A stretch of DNA of 14,123 nucleotides from Candidatus Pacearchaeota archaeon (GTDB taxonomy: Archaea; Nanoarchaeota; Nanoarchaeia; Pacearchaeales; GW2011-AR1): the NCBI GenBank assembly GCA_002690445.1, contig NZER01000320.1:1-14123 (forward strand). Direction: 5' to 3'. A program made the position numbers and the translations under genes. Positions 1 to 6,020 of the stretch are shown piece after piece. The first letter of the stretch is position 1, and the number at the start of each line of letters is the position of its first letter. The notes below the pieces were generated by a model. That model worked only from the letters and a program-made list of their open reading frames with translations, ran no database searches and was not told where the DNA came from.

Positions 1-83
1 CGCTGTGTGAATACAACGTACTAACAATGTAGATACTGCTATGGAAACTAGACAGGACGCGGGTTCGATTCCCGCCGCCTCCA
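1..83 (+). ncRNA. ssrA: tmRNA, 3' end (partial; 5' part outside window)
   Basis: tmRNA rescues stalled ribosomes. What is visible is a T stem (59-63 GCGGG with 71-75 CCCGC) around the T loop TTCGATT (64-70), followed by the 7-nt acceptor strand CGCCTCC (76-82) and discriminator A83. The GGAC before the T stem and the GCCTCCA ending are typical of bacterial tmRNA 3' ends. The acceptor strand would allow the usual tmRNA G-U third pair with a GGGGGCG 5' end, which lies upstream of the window. No convincing anticodon arm sits at tRNA spacing before the T stem, which argues against an ordinary tRNA. Only C follows A83, so CCA is not encoded in full and would have to be added. The tag reading frame cannot be seen. 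It could instead be only an ssrA 3' fragment acting as an attachment-site identity block. Confidence 0.7.
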
Positions 84-95
84 CTTTAACATGCT

Positions 96-947
96 TTGGA
101 CGACAAGAGCTACATAATAATTGAGCCGAATTCCGGCCTGATGTGCAATAATATATTCTCTGCCTGCCTCCAGTCTCTACTGGGAATTAGGTTTAATAAA
201 AGTTTATCGTTTGCAAAATACTCTACAGATGAAATGGGTAGTCCTCCAGTTTTCAAGAACCAGTACGGTGAAGACCAGCCCGCAATACAAGGAACTTTTC
301 CTTATTTCTTTGATTTTAATAAGCTAGACACTATAGATAGCCCACAGGAATATCCCGAACAGACCGACAGTAAAACGCATATCCTTATTAGGTCATCAAA
401 TCTAGCAGACATTCTTGCCATCGACCCTGCTGATTCACACAGTCTAGACTTTAGAATTCATCCCCGTGAGTTTTTTCAAGAGCCGATAGCTGCCAAATAT
501 ATTAGAGCCAATCTAGATAAAATATTTCACAAAAAACTCCTTGAAGATAGCGAGGAGGGTATCTTTATACATTACAGACTTGGTGATATTGCTAAAAGCG
601 GCATGGAGGTTTGTATCGAGCATTTTGAAAAGGCTATTCTTAGCATCCCAAACTACAAGAACTTGCCAAAATATATATCTTCAGATTCTCCTAACGATCC
701 TCGCGTATGGAAGATTCGTAAAAAATACGGATTTGCCATACATGAATCTTCGCCCCAAGAAACAATTAAATTTGGATCGAGGTTTACGAATAAGCTATTA
801 AGCTATGGAACCTTTAGTTGGTTTATTGGCGTTCTCGGAAGTCAAAACAATATAATTCTTCCCAACAGTAATGACTATATTAGGTGGCACGGCGATATAT
901 TTGTTTTTAATGACTGGAAACAGTATTATATGATTAAATCGGATTAG
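96..947 (+). CDS. GT11/fucosyltransferase-like glycosyltransferase
   Basis: Probable glycosyltransferase of 283 aa acting on a nucleotide-sugar donor. The HYRLGD motif (residues 159-164) matches the HxRxGD donor-binding motif of the alpha-1,2/alpha-1,6 fucosyltransferase superfamily (GT11, NodZ-like). An N-terminal Asn-containing motif (GLMCNNIF, 14-21) sits where GT11 enzymes have G-L-G-N-Q-M-F. YISSDSPND (193-201) and the stretch SYGTFSWFIG ... IILP (237-256) resemble the later conserved blocks. No signal peptide or membrane segment is seen, so it is probably cytosolic. An in-frame stop at 87-89 makes TTG 96 the earliest start; the first in-frame ATG would cut into the N-terminal motif, so TTG is favoured although no good ribosome binding site is visible. 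It starts 12 nt after the tmRNA end. Donor and acceptor are unknown; phage glycans, host surface sugars or modified DNA are all possible. Confidence 0.6.
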   Translation: MDDKSYIIIEPNSGLMCNNIFSACLQSLLGIRFNKSLSFAKYSTDEMGSPPVFKNQYGEDQPAIQGTFPYFFDFNKLDTIDSPQEYPEQTDSKTHILIRSSNLADILAIDPADSHSLDFRIHPREFFQEPIAAKYIRANLDKIFHKKLLEDSEEGIFIHYRLGDIAKSGMEVCIEHFEKAILSIPNYKNLPKYISSDSPNDPRVWKIRKKYGFAIHESSPQETIKFGSRFTNKLLSYGTFSWFIGVLGSQNNIILPNSNDYIRWHGDIFVFNDWKQYYMIKSD

Positions 948-996
948 TTATTATGTCAAACCCTAGTTACTATACTATATCCCTAGATAGCTTTTT

Positions 997-1102
997 GTCA
1001 CACCAAACCTTTGCCGAGCATGGTATACGGCTGTGGCCAGCTATTTTGTGTCACACCAAACCTTTGCCGATCATGGTATACGACGACAGCCAGCCATTTT
1101 GT
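997..1102 (+). repeat. Two tandem 53-bp repeats
   Basis: Two abutting units of exactly 53 bp (997-1049 and 1050-1102) match at 46 of 53 positions. Both begin GTCACACCAAACC and end ATTTTGT. Differences cluster at unit positions 34-39, so the ends are conserved and part of the middle is not. The TCACACC box at the start of each unit (998-1004, 1051-1057) occurs a third time at 1117-1123, next to a probable -10 box. The array lies in the 214-bp gap between the two glycosyltransferase genes, where I see no other gene. A regulatory operator or replication iteron role is inference. Confidence 0.85.
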
Positions 1103-1129
1103 GTGAATTTTTAATATCACACCTATAAT
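1099..1129 (+). promoter_or_regulatory. Probable sigma-70-type promoter with overlapping inverted repeat
   Basis: A perfect TATAAT (1124-1129, continuing as TATAATAAT) has TTGTGT (1099-1104) 19 bp upstream as a possible weak -35. GTGTGA (1101-1106) and TCACAC (1117-1122) form an inverted repeat with a 10-bp AT-rich spacer, and the right arm touches the -10. A DNA-binding regulator there would block or shape transcription of the GT4 gene 33 bp downstream. The spacing differs from CRP (TGTGA-N6-TCACA), so it is not called a CRP site. Confidence 0.5.
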
Positions 1130-1161
1130 AATGTAGAGACATTCTTCAGAGAAACATACGT

Positions 1162-2208
1162 ATGATTAATATAACTGCACCAATAAATAATTTAGGCTAC
1201 GGAGTAGCAAGTTATAATATAATTAAACACCTAGTGTCTTCTGGGGAAAATGTTCAGCTAATACCGATAGGAACACCCGAACCTTTAGATGGTAGTGAAT
1301 TTCTTCAGTCTATAATGTATAGACCAAATCTAGAAGATAGCCCTTCCGTAAAAATATGGCATCAGAATGATATACATCACCACACAGGCAAAGGCACGCA
1401 TATAGGATTTCCAATATTCGAGCTGGATACATTCAGCGACAATGAGCTGTGGAGCATGTCTCACAACGACAGGCTGTTTGTTTGTTCGGAATGGGCAAAG
1501 GGAATTGTGTTAGATCATTTAGATATTGATGTGCGGGTGATTCCTCTAGGTGTAGATTCTGATATGTTTGTGCCGGTTTCTTCCGCCCGCCAGCAAACTA
1601 TATTTTTTAATTGCGGAAAATGGGAAATAAGAAAAGGTCACGATATTCTTGTTGAGTGCTTTAATGCGGCCTTCGAGTTTAATGATGATGTCGAACTATG
1701 GATGATGTGCGACAATCCCTTTTACTCTCCTCAGCAGCAGCAACAATGGATAAGCCTATATAAAGATTCTAAGCTTGGCGGTAAAATAAGAATAATCCCT
1801 CGCCAAAAAAATCATGTAGACGTATACAACATAATGAAACAAGCCGACTGTGGTGTTTTTCCCAGTAGGGCAGAGGGGTGGAACCTAGAGCTTTTAGAAA
1901 TGATGAGCTGTGGAAAACATGTTATCTCTACTAACTATTCTGCCCACACAGAATTCTGTAGCGAGGCGAACTGCAATCTTGTAGACATAACAGATCTAGA
2001 GTCAGCAGAGGATGGGGTATGGTTTCATGGCAATGGAAGATGGGCATCTATTGGAAACCAACAAAAAGACCAGATAATCGAACATATGAGGAAAATCCAC
2101 AAAAATAAACAAGAGGGCGACTTACCTCAGAATATAGAGGGTATTGAGACAGCAAAACAATTTTCTTGGCAAAACTCTGCCAAAAAGTTTAAAGATAACG
2201 TATTTTAG
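1162..2208 (+). CDS. GT4-family (GT-B fold) glycosyltransferase
   Basis: A 348-aa retaining glycosyltransferase of the GT4 type, cytosolic, using a nucleotide-activated sugar. The N-terminal Rossmann half is short, with the glycine-rich LGYGVASYN (11-19). The linker VIPLGVDSDMF (126-136) and the donor-site motif GKWEIRKGHD (152-161, with R157 and K158) are typical of the family. The EX7E motif is present as E238 and E246 in AEGWNLELLE, followed by a Cys-Gly turn and ISTNYSAHTEF. The start ATG 1162 is chosen because it opens at the conserved N-terminal strand; its ribosome binding site is weak. The gene lies downstream of the 53-bp repeats and a promoter, so it may be transcribed separately from the GT11-like gene, but the two probably act on the same glycan (inference). 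The exact sugar cannot be told. Confidence 0.8.
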   Translation: MINITAPINNLGYGVASYNIIKHLVSSGENVQLIPIGTPEPLDGSEFLQSIMYRPNLEDSPSVKIWHQNDIHHHTGKGTHIGFPIFELDTFSDNELWSMSHNDRLFVCSEWAKGIVLDHLDIDVRVIPLGVDSDMFVPVSSARQQTIFFNCGKWEIRKGHDILVECFNAAFEFNDDVELWMMCDNPFYSPQQQQQWISLYKDSKLGGKIRIIPRQKNHVDVYNIMKQADCGVFPSRAEGWNLELLEMMSCGKHVISTNYSAHTEFCSEANCNLVDITDLESAEDGVWFHGNGRWASIGNQQKDQIIEHMRKIHKNKQEGDLPQNIEGIETAKQFSWQNSAKKFKDNVF

Positions 2209-2210
2209 AC

Positions 2211-2239
2211 TTGCTTTTATTGTGTATGGATGATAGAAT
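2211..2239 (+). promoter_or_regulatory. Probable sigma-70 promoter with extended -10
   Basis: TTGCTT (2211-2216), a 17-bp spacer, then TAGAAT (2234-2239) preceded by TGA, which gives an extended -10 (TGn). It begins just after the GT4 stop and drives the 57-aa holin-like gene, whose transcript ends at the terminator at 2478-2510. Confidence 0.6.
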
Positions 2240-2278
2240 AATAGCGAGTCAGTCAATATTTTTATAGGAGATTTTAAA

Positions 2279-2452
2279 ATGGTCGATAAACTCAAGACTT
2301 TAGTTAAGTCGAGACGATTCTGGGCGGCAATTGGTACAATTGTTGTTGTAGTTCTTAACGATGTGTTAGGGATTCCAGAAGATACCGCAAATACCGTTGT
2401 TGCAATGGGTGTAGCATGGATTGTTGGTGACTCTCTTCGCGCAACGGAATAG
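2279..2452 (+). CDS. Small two-segment membrane protein, holin-like
   Basis: A 57-aa protein beginning MVDKLKTLVKSRRFWAAIG, with a ribosome binding site (TAGGAG) just upstream of ATG 2279. A basic, amphipathic N-terminus leads into one hydrophobic segment (about 14-30), a short turn GIPEDTAN, and a second hydrophobic segment (about 39-49), ending in a short charged tail. The pattern K-S-R-x-F-W-A-A-I-G ... L-G-I-P-E-D-T ... G-x-A-W-I-V-G-D-S is like small phage proteins usually annotated as holins, which form inner-membrane lesions at lysis. It is a self-contained unit with its own promoter and terminator. No endolysin lies beside it in this window. Coding status is well supported by the ribosome binding site and membrane pattern; the holin role is likely but not proven. 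Confidence 0.7.
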   Translation: MVDKLKTLVKSRRFWAAIGTIVVVVLNDVLGIPEDTANTVVAMGVAWIVGDSLRATE

Positions 2453-2477
2453 TGCATTTAAGAGGTTGGATTACAAC

Positions 2478-2510
2478 GAATCCGGCGCACGATGCGTCGG
2501 GTTCTTTTTT
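2478..2510 (+). terminator. Rho-independent terminator after the holin-like gene
   Basis: A 12-bp stem, GAATCCGGCGCA (2478-2489) with TGCGTCGGGTTC (2493-2504), contains two G-U pairs and a 3-nt CGA loop, and is followed by six T (2505-2510). An ATG at 2492 falls inside the hairpin and is therefore not a credible start for the next gene. Confidence 0.9.
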
Positions 2511-2527
2511 ATACAGAAGGAGTAGTT

Positions 2528-2785
2528 ATGAATATTGATTTTATTGCGGCCGCAGAGTCACATTACAAAGCCAAGATGGACGAGTCAGCGCTAACCATGA
2601 GGGTCTATATGAATTCTTCCGTTGGCGTAGGAGACCATCCTAACGTTTTTGAAGAGTTCAGAAACTCGCTGGAAGCTTTTAAAGATGCCCGTGAAAATTT
2701 TCAAATAGTACAAGAACTCAAGAGCCAGTACTTAAAATCACAAGAGGGTGCTGAAGCAGAAGAAAAAGAAGCAGATGAAGATTAA
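2528..2785 (+). CDS. Hypothetical small acidic protein
   Basis: An 85-aa protein beginning MNIDFIAAAESHYKAKMDES. ATG 2528 is chosen because AGAAGGAG lies about 7 nt upstream, whereas the earlier in-frame ATG at 2492 lies inside the terminator hairpin. The protein looks soluble and mainly helical: a helix near 5-27, a short loop with G-V-G-D-H-P-N, a second helix (about 41-72) and a very acidic Glu/Asp-Lys tail. No cysteine and no recognised motif is seen. Its coding end overlaps the start of the next gene by 11 nt, suggesting translational coupling. The length and two-helix shape would suit a small virion or chaperone-like phage protein, but I do not recognise it. Confidence 0.7.
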   Translation: MNIDFIAAAESHYKAKMDESALTMRVYMNSSVGVGDHPNVFEEFRNSLEAFKDARENFQIVQELKSQYLKSQEGAEAEEKEADED

Positions 2786-3158
2786 GCTGACTCTACTGCC
2801 GGTAGCATTTAACAATAAGTTCAACTCTTTTGACAAGAAGAGAAATACATTGCTAACAGATGGAGATAAACCCATCTCAAGACATATGTATTCAGAATCT
2901 GTGGATGAGTGTCTGAAAAAATTATGTGCAGAGTATCTACATCATTCTTATGGCTGGCTAGATATAACACTGACTGATTTCAGAAGAGTTTCTGATGATG
3001 AGTGCGAGGTGGTATATTTTACACAGTTTCCATACGTAGATGGATTTCACAGAGCTGGAACCCCTGAAAGTCTAGCTTCAGAAGAAACCCTTGAAAAATT
3101 AGGAGAATATTATATTGGAATACTATCAACATACACAACCAGAAGATTCGCCCCATGA
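2775..3158 (+). CDS. Hypothetical protein
   Basis: A 127-aa soluble protein beginning MKIKLTLLPVAFNNKFNSFD. ATG 2775 is preferred over the GTG at 2748, because the GTG start would add nine residues that are mostly lysine and out of frame with the previous acidic tail. It overlaps the preceding gene by 11 nt and the following one by 44 nt. There is mixed alpha/beta character, a Tyr/His-rich centre (EYLHHSYGWLDITL) and no signal peptide, membrane segment or known motif. The gene belongs to a compact run of unknown phage genes ahead of the sigma factor, all probably co-transcribed. Confidence 0.7.
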   Translation: MKIKLTLLPVAFNNKFNSFDKKRNTLLTDGDKPISRHMYSESVDECLKKLCAEYLHHSYGWLDITLTDFRRVSDDECEVVYFTQFPYVDGFHRAGTPESLASEETLEKLGEYYIGILSTYTTRRFAP

Positions 3159-3438
3159 GTCATGCTATTTTCACTGCTACGTTGACAGAGAGACAGGTAG
3201 CGTCTTATTTAAGTGTGGATGGGGAGACTCTAGTTCAGATTTAGAGAATTTTGCCTTTATGATGTCTCAGATTAACTCGGGTGAATATGAGGATAGCATA
3301 CTAGAAAAGTTACGTGACCAAGCAGAAAACATAGGTGATGAAGACTTGGCGATTTTCATGACACTGTACAAGGCTCTTATGCAAAAACCAGAAAAGTCAG
3401 AATTAGTCATAAGACCAACAGATGTCAAGTTCAAATAG
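3115..3438 (+). CDS. Hypothetical acidic protein (TTG start)
   Basis: A 107-aa protein beginning MEYYQHTQPEDSPHESCYFH. The TTG start at 3115 is supported by AGGAG (3101-3105) about 9 nt upstream; no ATG gives the full conserved-looking N-terminus. Residues 17-40 look like beta strands (CYFHCYVDRETGSVLFKCGW), and about 43-88 look helical. Three cysteines lie at 17, 21 and 34, but the spacing is not a clear zinc site. The gene overlaps the previous one by 44 nt. No family is recognised. Confidence 0.65.
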   Translation: MEYYQHTQPEDSPHESCYFHCYVDRETGSVLFKCGWGDSSSDLENFAFMMSQINSGEYEDSILEKLRDQAENIGDEDLAIFMTLYKALMQKPEKSELVIRPTDVKFK

Positions 3439-3442
3439 TGTG

Positions 3443-3448
3443 TATAAT
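3443..3448 (+). promoter_or_regulatory. Possible -10 element
   Basis: A perfect TATAAT in the 49-nt gap before the 216-aa gene, preceded by TGTG. No good -35 is seen at 16-18 bp. It could be a promoter recognised by a phage-modified polymerase, or chance in AT-rich DNA. Confidence 0.35.
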
Positions 3449-3487
3449 ATGCTGTGCTAAGTACAAAACCATTAACGGGAGGCAGTT

Positions 3488-4138
3488 ATGAGTGAGCCTA
3501 AGAGAATAGCTTGGCAGAGCTGGAATGCACTTACGGAAGAGTTTTATGAAGAAAATGATTCAGGGTTATCGGCTTTAGAAGATATACTATTAGCCAATTC
3601 CCACCCAGAAGAAATGGGTGAACACCCAGTGAAATTTTTTGATCCGGGCCCAAGTGTGATTTATACACCATATGGAGCATTTTCAGTAGATTCATGCCTA
3701 AAACCCTCCAATAGGTGGGATTGTTGGTTTGGATACACTAATTTTGACATAACATTCGCTGTGTTAGAGGAGCTAGAGGACATAGAGGGTGTAGAGTCAG
3801 TAAAAGTCATGGGAAGATATACATTTTTTATAGGAATAGGGAAACTTTTTGGTTCTACCGAGGTTAAACTAAATATAGAGAATATTTTAACCGATACTAA
3901 ACATATCAGCAACATGGAGTCAGTAACACCTGACCTCAAAGAAGCCATAGACTCGGTGAAACTACAGGTGGACAATAAGCAGTTTTGGTCTATCTTTGTT
4001 TCATCTATGGGAGAAATTGATTATATCATGGCAGATTCGTTAACCGATTCGTATCTGAGTGATTTAAATAAGTTTGAAGATTTACGTCAAAAAATTGGTG
4101 GTATTATTATTAGGAGTTCTAATGAACAGAAGTATTGA
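3488..4138 (+). CDS. Hypothetical 216-aa protein
   Basis: Starts MSEPKRIAWQSWNALTEEFY with a strong ribosome binding site (GGGAGG) 5-6 nt upstream of ATG 3488. It is acidic and soluble, with no signal peptide. A Pro-Gly-rich turn (FFDPGPSVIYTPYGAF) is followed by an aromatic stretch (RWDCWFGYTNFDITFAV) and two alternating strands around VESVKVMGRYTFFIGIGKLF, which looks like an alpha/beta sandwich. Its last codons overlap the sigma-factor start (4122) by 17 nt. I do not recognise a family. The position directly upstream of the sigma gene suggests co-expression with it. Confidence 0.75.
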   Translation: MSEPKRIAWQSWNALTEEFYEENDSGLSALEDILLANSHPEEMGEHPVKFFDPGPSVIYTPYGAFSVDSCLKPSNRWDCWFGYTNFDITFAVLEELEDIEGVESVKVMGRYTFFIGIGKLFGSTEVKLNIENILTDTKHISNMESVTPDLKEAIDSVKLQVDNKQFWSIFVSSMGEIDYIMADSLTDSYLSDLNKFEDLRQKIGGIIIRSSNEQKY

Positions 4139-4592
4139 TGAAGCCGTTAAGTGTGTTGATTATAAAAAAATTATGGATAAAGTTTGCTCGAAATATAATA
4201 GGTTTGTCGATCCCGACGACCTATCATCTATGAGGCTTGTAACGCTGTGGGAATGTCTTAAAAAATTTGACCCAGAGAGAAAAGTCAAGTTCACCTCATA
4301 TTTATATCAACAGCTAACCTTTGCTATAAAAAACCATTTGAAGAAGAAAAAACGGGAGTTTACAAATATACCATTTGATGTTTGTGGGCCAGAACAAGAA
4401 AACATAAACGTCGTACTTATGGATTTCCCTGAAGAATATCGCACATTGCTAGAGCAGAAACACATCTCTAGAATGACAATGAATGAGATAGGAGAAGAAA
4501 ATGGCTACAGTAGGGAGACTGCTAGGCGACGAGTCAACAAAGCTGGAAGGCACTATAAGAGCTTAAATGAGAACAGAATTACTGTGCGATGA
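4122..4592 (+). CDS. Phage-encoded sigma-70-like RNA polymerase sigma factor
   Basis: A compact 156-aa sigma factor that would bind host RNA polymerase and direct it to phage promoters. Region 2 is visible at about 30-78: DPDDLSSMRLVTLWECLKKF, then D-P-E-x-x-V-K-F-T-S-Y-L-Y and a basic K-K-K-K-R-E stretch, the usual pattern of region 2.1-2.4. Region 4 is a C-terminal helix-turn-helix at about 115-145 (MTMNEIGEENGYSRETARRR). Regions 1 and 3 are absent or very short, as in phage late sigma factors and ECF-like factors. ATG 4122 has TAGGAG 5 nt upstream; it overlaps the preceding gene by 17 nt, and an upstream TTG-type extension at 4074 looks unnecessary. It may read the TATAATA-type boxes in this window (inference). 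Confidence 0.75.
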   Translation: MNRSIDEAVKCVDYKKIMDKVCSKYNRFVDPDDLSSMRLVTLWECLKKFDPERKVKFTSYLYQQLTFAIKNHLKKKKREFTNIPFDVCGPEQENINVVLMDFPEEYRTLLEQKHISRMTMNEIGEENGYSRETARRRVNKAGRHYKSLNENRITVR

Positions 4593-5208
4593 GTCTAAGT
4601 ATCCAGATATATTAGCGTGCATATTTGAAGCGAGCACGAACAATGTTGACCAAATATGTACGCCTTCTGGGCTTATACCGCGTATAGGAGAAGAATTCAT
4701 ACGTGATCATTGCGATTTCTCTGCTATAATTGACTTCCCCTACGGAATATCCGAAACGAAGATAAGAGTCCATGAGATTCTCTTGTGTCAAAGCAGGGGT
4801 GTCAAAACCATAGACTTAGTTATCAATAGATATGATACAGAGGACGGGAACCTCCATTCTATAAGAAAAGACTTCAAAATATGTTACGAGGTGTGCAAAA
4901 CTAAAGGTCTTAGAATACGCCCAATAGTAGAATACAGACTTGCTGATAATGAATTCCTGCCACATTTATGTCTTTCTCTGCGAGAAAGCGGGGCAGATGA
5001 AATTGTACTAGGGACGGGTTCTGTGGTTGATGATCTTCTTGATAATATAATCTGCTCAAGGCTGATAGAAGAAAACCTAGACGTTAATATCATTAGTTGC
5101 TTTCCCGTGCTATCTCAAGAACATTATGATATGTTTAATACCTCAAAAATTCATGGAATAAGAATAAAGTCTTATAAAATACTAGATAATTTGTGTAATA
5201 TAAGATAG
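4567..5208 (+). CDS. DeoC-like TIM-barrel protein, apparently lacking catalytic lysines
   Basis: A 213-aa protein resembling deoxyribose-phosphate aldolase (DeoC, class I aldolase, which cleaves deoxyribose-5-phosphate). Matching blocks are DFPYGISETKIRVHE (56-70, DeoC F-P-x-G block), GVKTIDLVIN (78-87, DeoC D-E-V-D-V-V), RPIVEY (118-123, DeoC K-V-I-I-E) and GADEIVLGTG (142-151, DeoC G-A-D-F-I-K-T-S-T-G). In that last block Val147 replaces the Schiff-base lysine (K167 in E. coli). The second lysine site (K201, G-F-K-P) appears as CFP (178-180) with no lysine. The aspartate of the D-V-V block is kept (D83). It is shorter than E. coli DeoC (259 aa). The ATG at 4567 overlaps the sigma gene by 26 nt, suggesting coupling. 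It may bind a sugar phosphate without aldol chemistry, or have other activity. The alignment is by eye. Confidence 0.55.
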   Translation: MRTELLCDESKYPDILACIFEASTNNVDQICTPSGLIPRIGEEFIRDHCDFSAIIDFPYGISETKIRVHEILLCQSRGVKTIDLVINRYDTEDGNLHSIRKDFKICYEVCKTKGLRIRPIVEYRLADNEFLPHLCLSLRESGADEIVLGTGSVVDDLLDNIICSRLIEENLDVNIISCFPVLSQEHYDMFNTSKIHGIRIKSYKILDNLCNIR

Positions 5209-5239
5209 GAACCGGACTCTTTGTGGATAATCATTGGAT

Positions 5240-5247
5240 TATAAAAT
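5240..5247 (+). promoter_or_regulatory. Possible late-type promoter TATAAAAT
   Basis: A TATAAAAT box lies in the 68-nt gap upstream of a probable abundant structural gene. There is no -35 at normal spacing (TTGTGG at 5221 is only 13 bp away). T4-like late promoters need only a TATAAATA-type box, so a phage-sigma promoter is possible. Confidence 0.35.
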
Positions 5248-5276
5248 TTTAGATTTATTCATAGGAGTCATATATC

Positions 5277-5948
5277 ATGGCAGTTCCAAGTTCAAATTCT
5301 CATTTGAAGAATACTACAGGCGGCGCCTTCTCGTCGCAGACACAGGGCGGAACCATTATCAATAATGATAATACTGGTGACGTTATTACAAAAGCTCTTC
5401 AGCTTAACGATGCTGTTGCAAACACAACCGACTCTAGCGTGCTACCAAACGTTGGTGCTAGCGGTATTTATAATGTCGCTAAAGCCTTATCTGGCGGTAC
5501 TTTTGGCTATTCAGCTGAGGGCAAATACGTTATTGCTCGTTCTTCTGATACCCTTTCTGGTGTTTCTAACACAAAGCTATTGTTTATGGGTGCTGGCGAC
5601 AAGCTACCTATCGCTCGATTCCGAGGCGATTTTGGAGCTAAGCTCTTAACAGCCTTTAGAAACAATCAGTTTAGCTGGAATCACACGCTAGATAGTGGCG
5701 CTAAGATTACCAACATGCGTATTAACTGGCTTAACGCTAGTGGTACTGCCGCTGCTTCTCCCGCAACGCTTAACGGCACTTACATGTGGGATGTTGCTGA
5801 TGGCAATGCGACTAACAGAGCGGCTGATAGTGCAGCTAACCCAACTCGGGCAATTCCGGGTGAATTGGTTATGAAGGTTGATTTTGTTACCCTTACCGTT
5901 GCAAGCGGTGGTGACTTCTACGACTACGCACCAATTACTGGTATGTAA
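5277..5948 (+). CDS. Probable abundant virion structural protein
   Basis: A 223-aa protein beginning MAVPSSNSHLKNTTGGAF, with AGGAG 9 nt before ATG 5277. It is rich in Ala, Gly, Ser, Thr and Asn, has no cysteine, and lacks a signal peptide or membrane segment. Regular beta-type patches (GTIINNDNTG, GKYVIARSSD, ELVMKVDFVTLTVASGGDFYDYAP) suggest a beta-rich coat or decoration protein. Codons look more C/T-ending and GC-richer than those of neighbouring genes, and a strong terminator follows immediately; both fit a highly expressed late gene (inference). No family is recognised; a head decoration protein or other coat component is possible. Confidence 0.6.
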   Translation: MAVPSSNSHLKNTTGGAFSSQTQGGTIINNDNTGDVITKALQLNDAVANTTDSSVLPNVGASGIYNVAKALSGGTFGYSAEGKYVIARSSDTLSGVSNTKLLFMGAGDKLPIARFRGDFGAKLLTAFRNNQFSWNHTLDSGAKITNMRINWLNASGTAAASPATLNGTYMWDVADGNATNRAADSAANPTRAIPGELVMKVDFVTLTVASGGDFYDYAPITGM

Positions 5949-5957
5949 TAATCACGG

Positions 5958-5990
5958 AAAGGGGGGAGTAACCCTCCCCTCTTTTTTTCT
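5958..5990 (+). terminator. Strong rho-independent terminator
   Basis: An 11-bp stem, AAAGGGGGGAG (5958-5968) with CTCCCCTCTTT (5974-5984), contains one G-U pair and a TAACC loop; a run of seven T (5982-5988) begins within the 3' arm. It lies 10 nt after the structural gene and is the most GC-rich hairpin in the window. Confidence 0.9.
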
Positions 5991-6020
5991 TTTATTTTTA
6001 TAACCAGTAGGAGACCCCTT

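Noticed and set aside
1..84. Ordinary tRNA 3' half
   Set aside because: The T arm and acceptor fit, but there is no anticodon stem-loop at tRNA spacing; the GGAC flank and the G-U-compatible acceptor fit tmRNA better.
997..1102. CRISPR array
   Set aside because: There are only two abutting 53-bp units with no unique spacers between them and no cas genes.
1101..1122. CRP binding site
   Set aside because: The TGTGA/TCACA arms are present but the spacer is 10 bp rather than 6, so a CRP call is not supported.
2122..2457. 111-aa minus-strand ORF opposite the holin-like gene
   Set aside because: It lies antisense to the GT4 end, the promoter and the 57-aa gene, which has its own ribosome binding site and terminator; no ribosome binding site or domain supports it.
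2492..2527. Alternative earlier start (ATG 2492) for the 85-aa gene
   Set aside because: It falls inside the terminator hairpin, and AGAAGGAG before ATG 2528 gives a better start.
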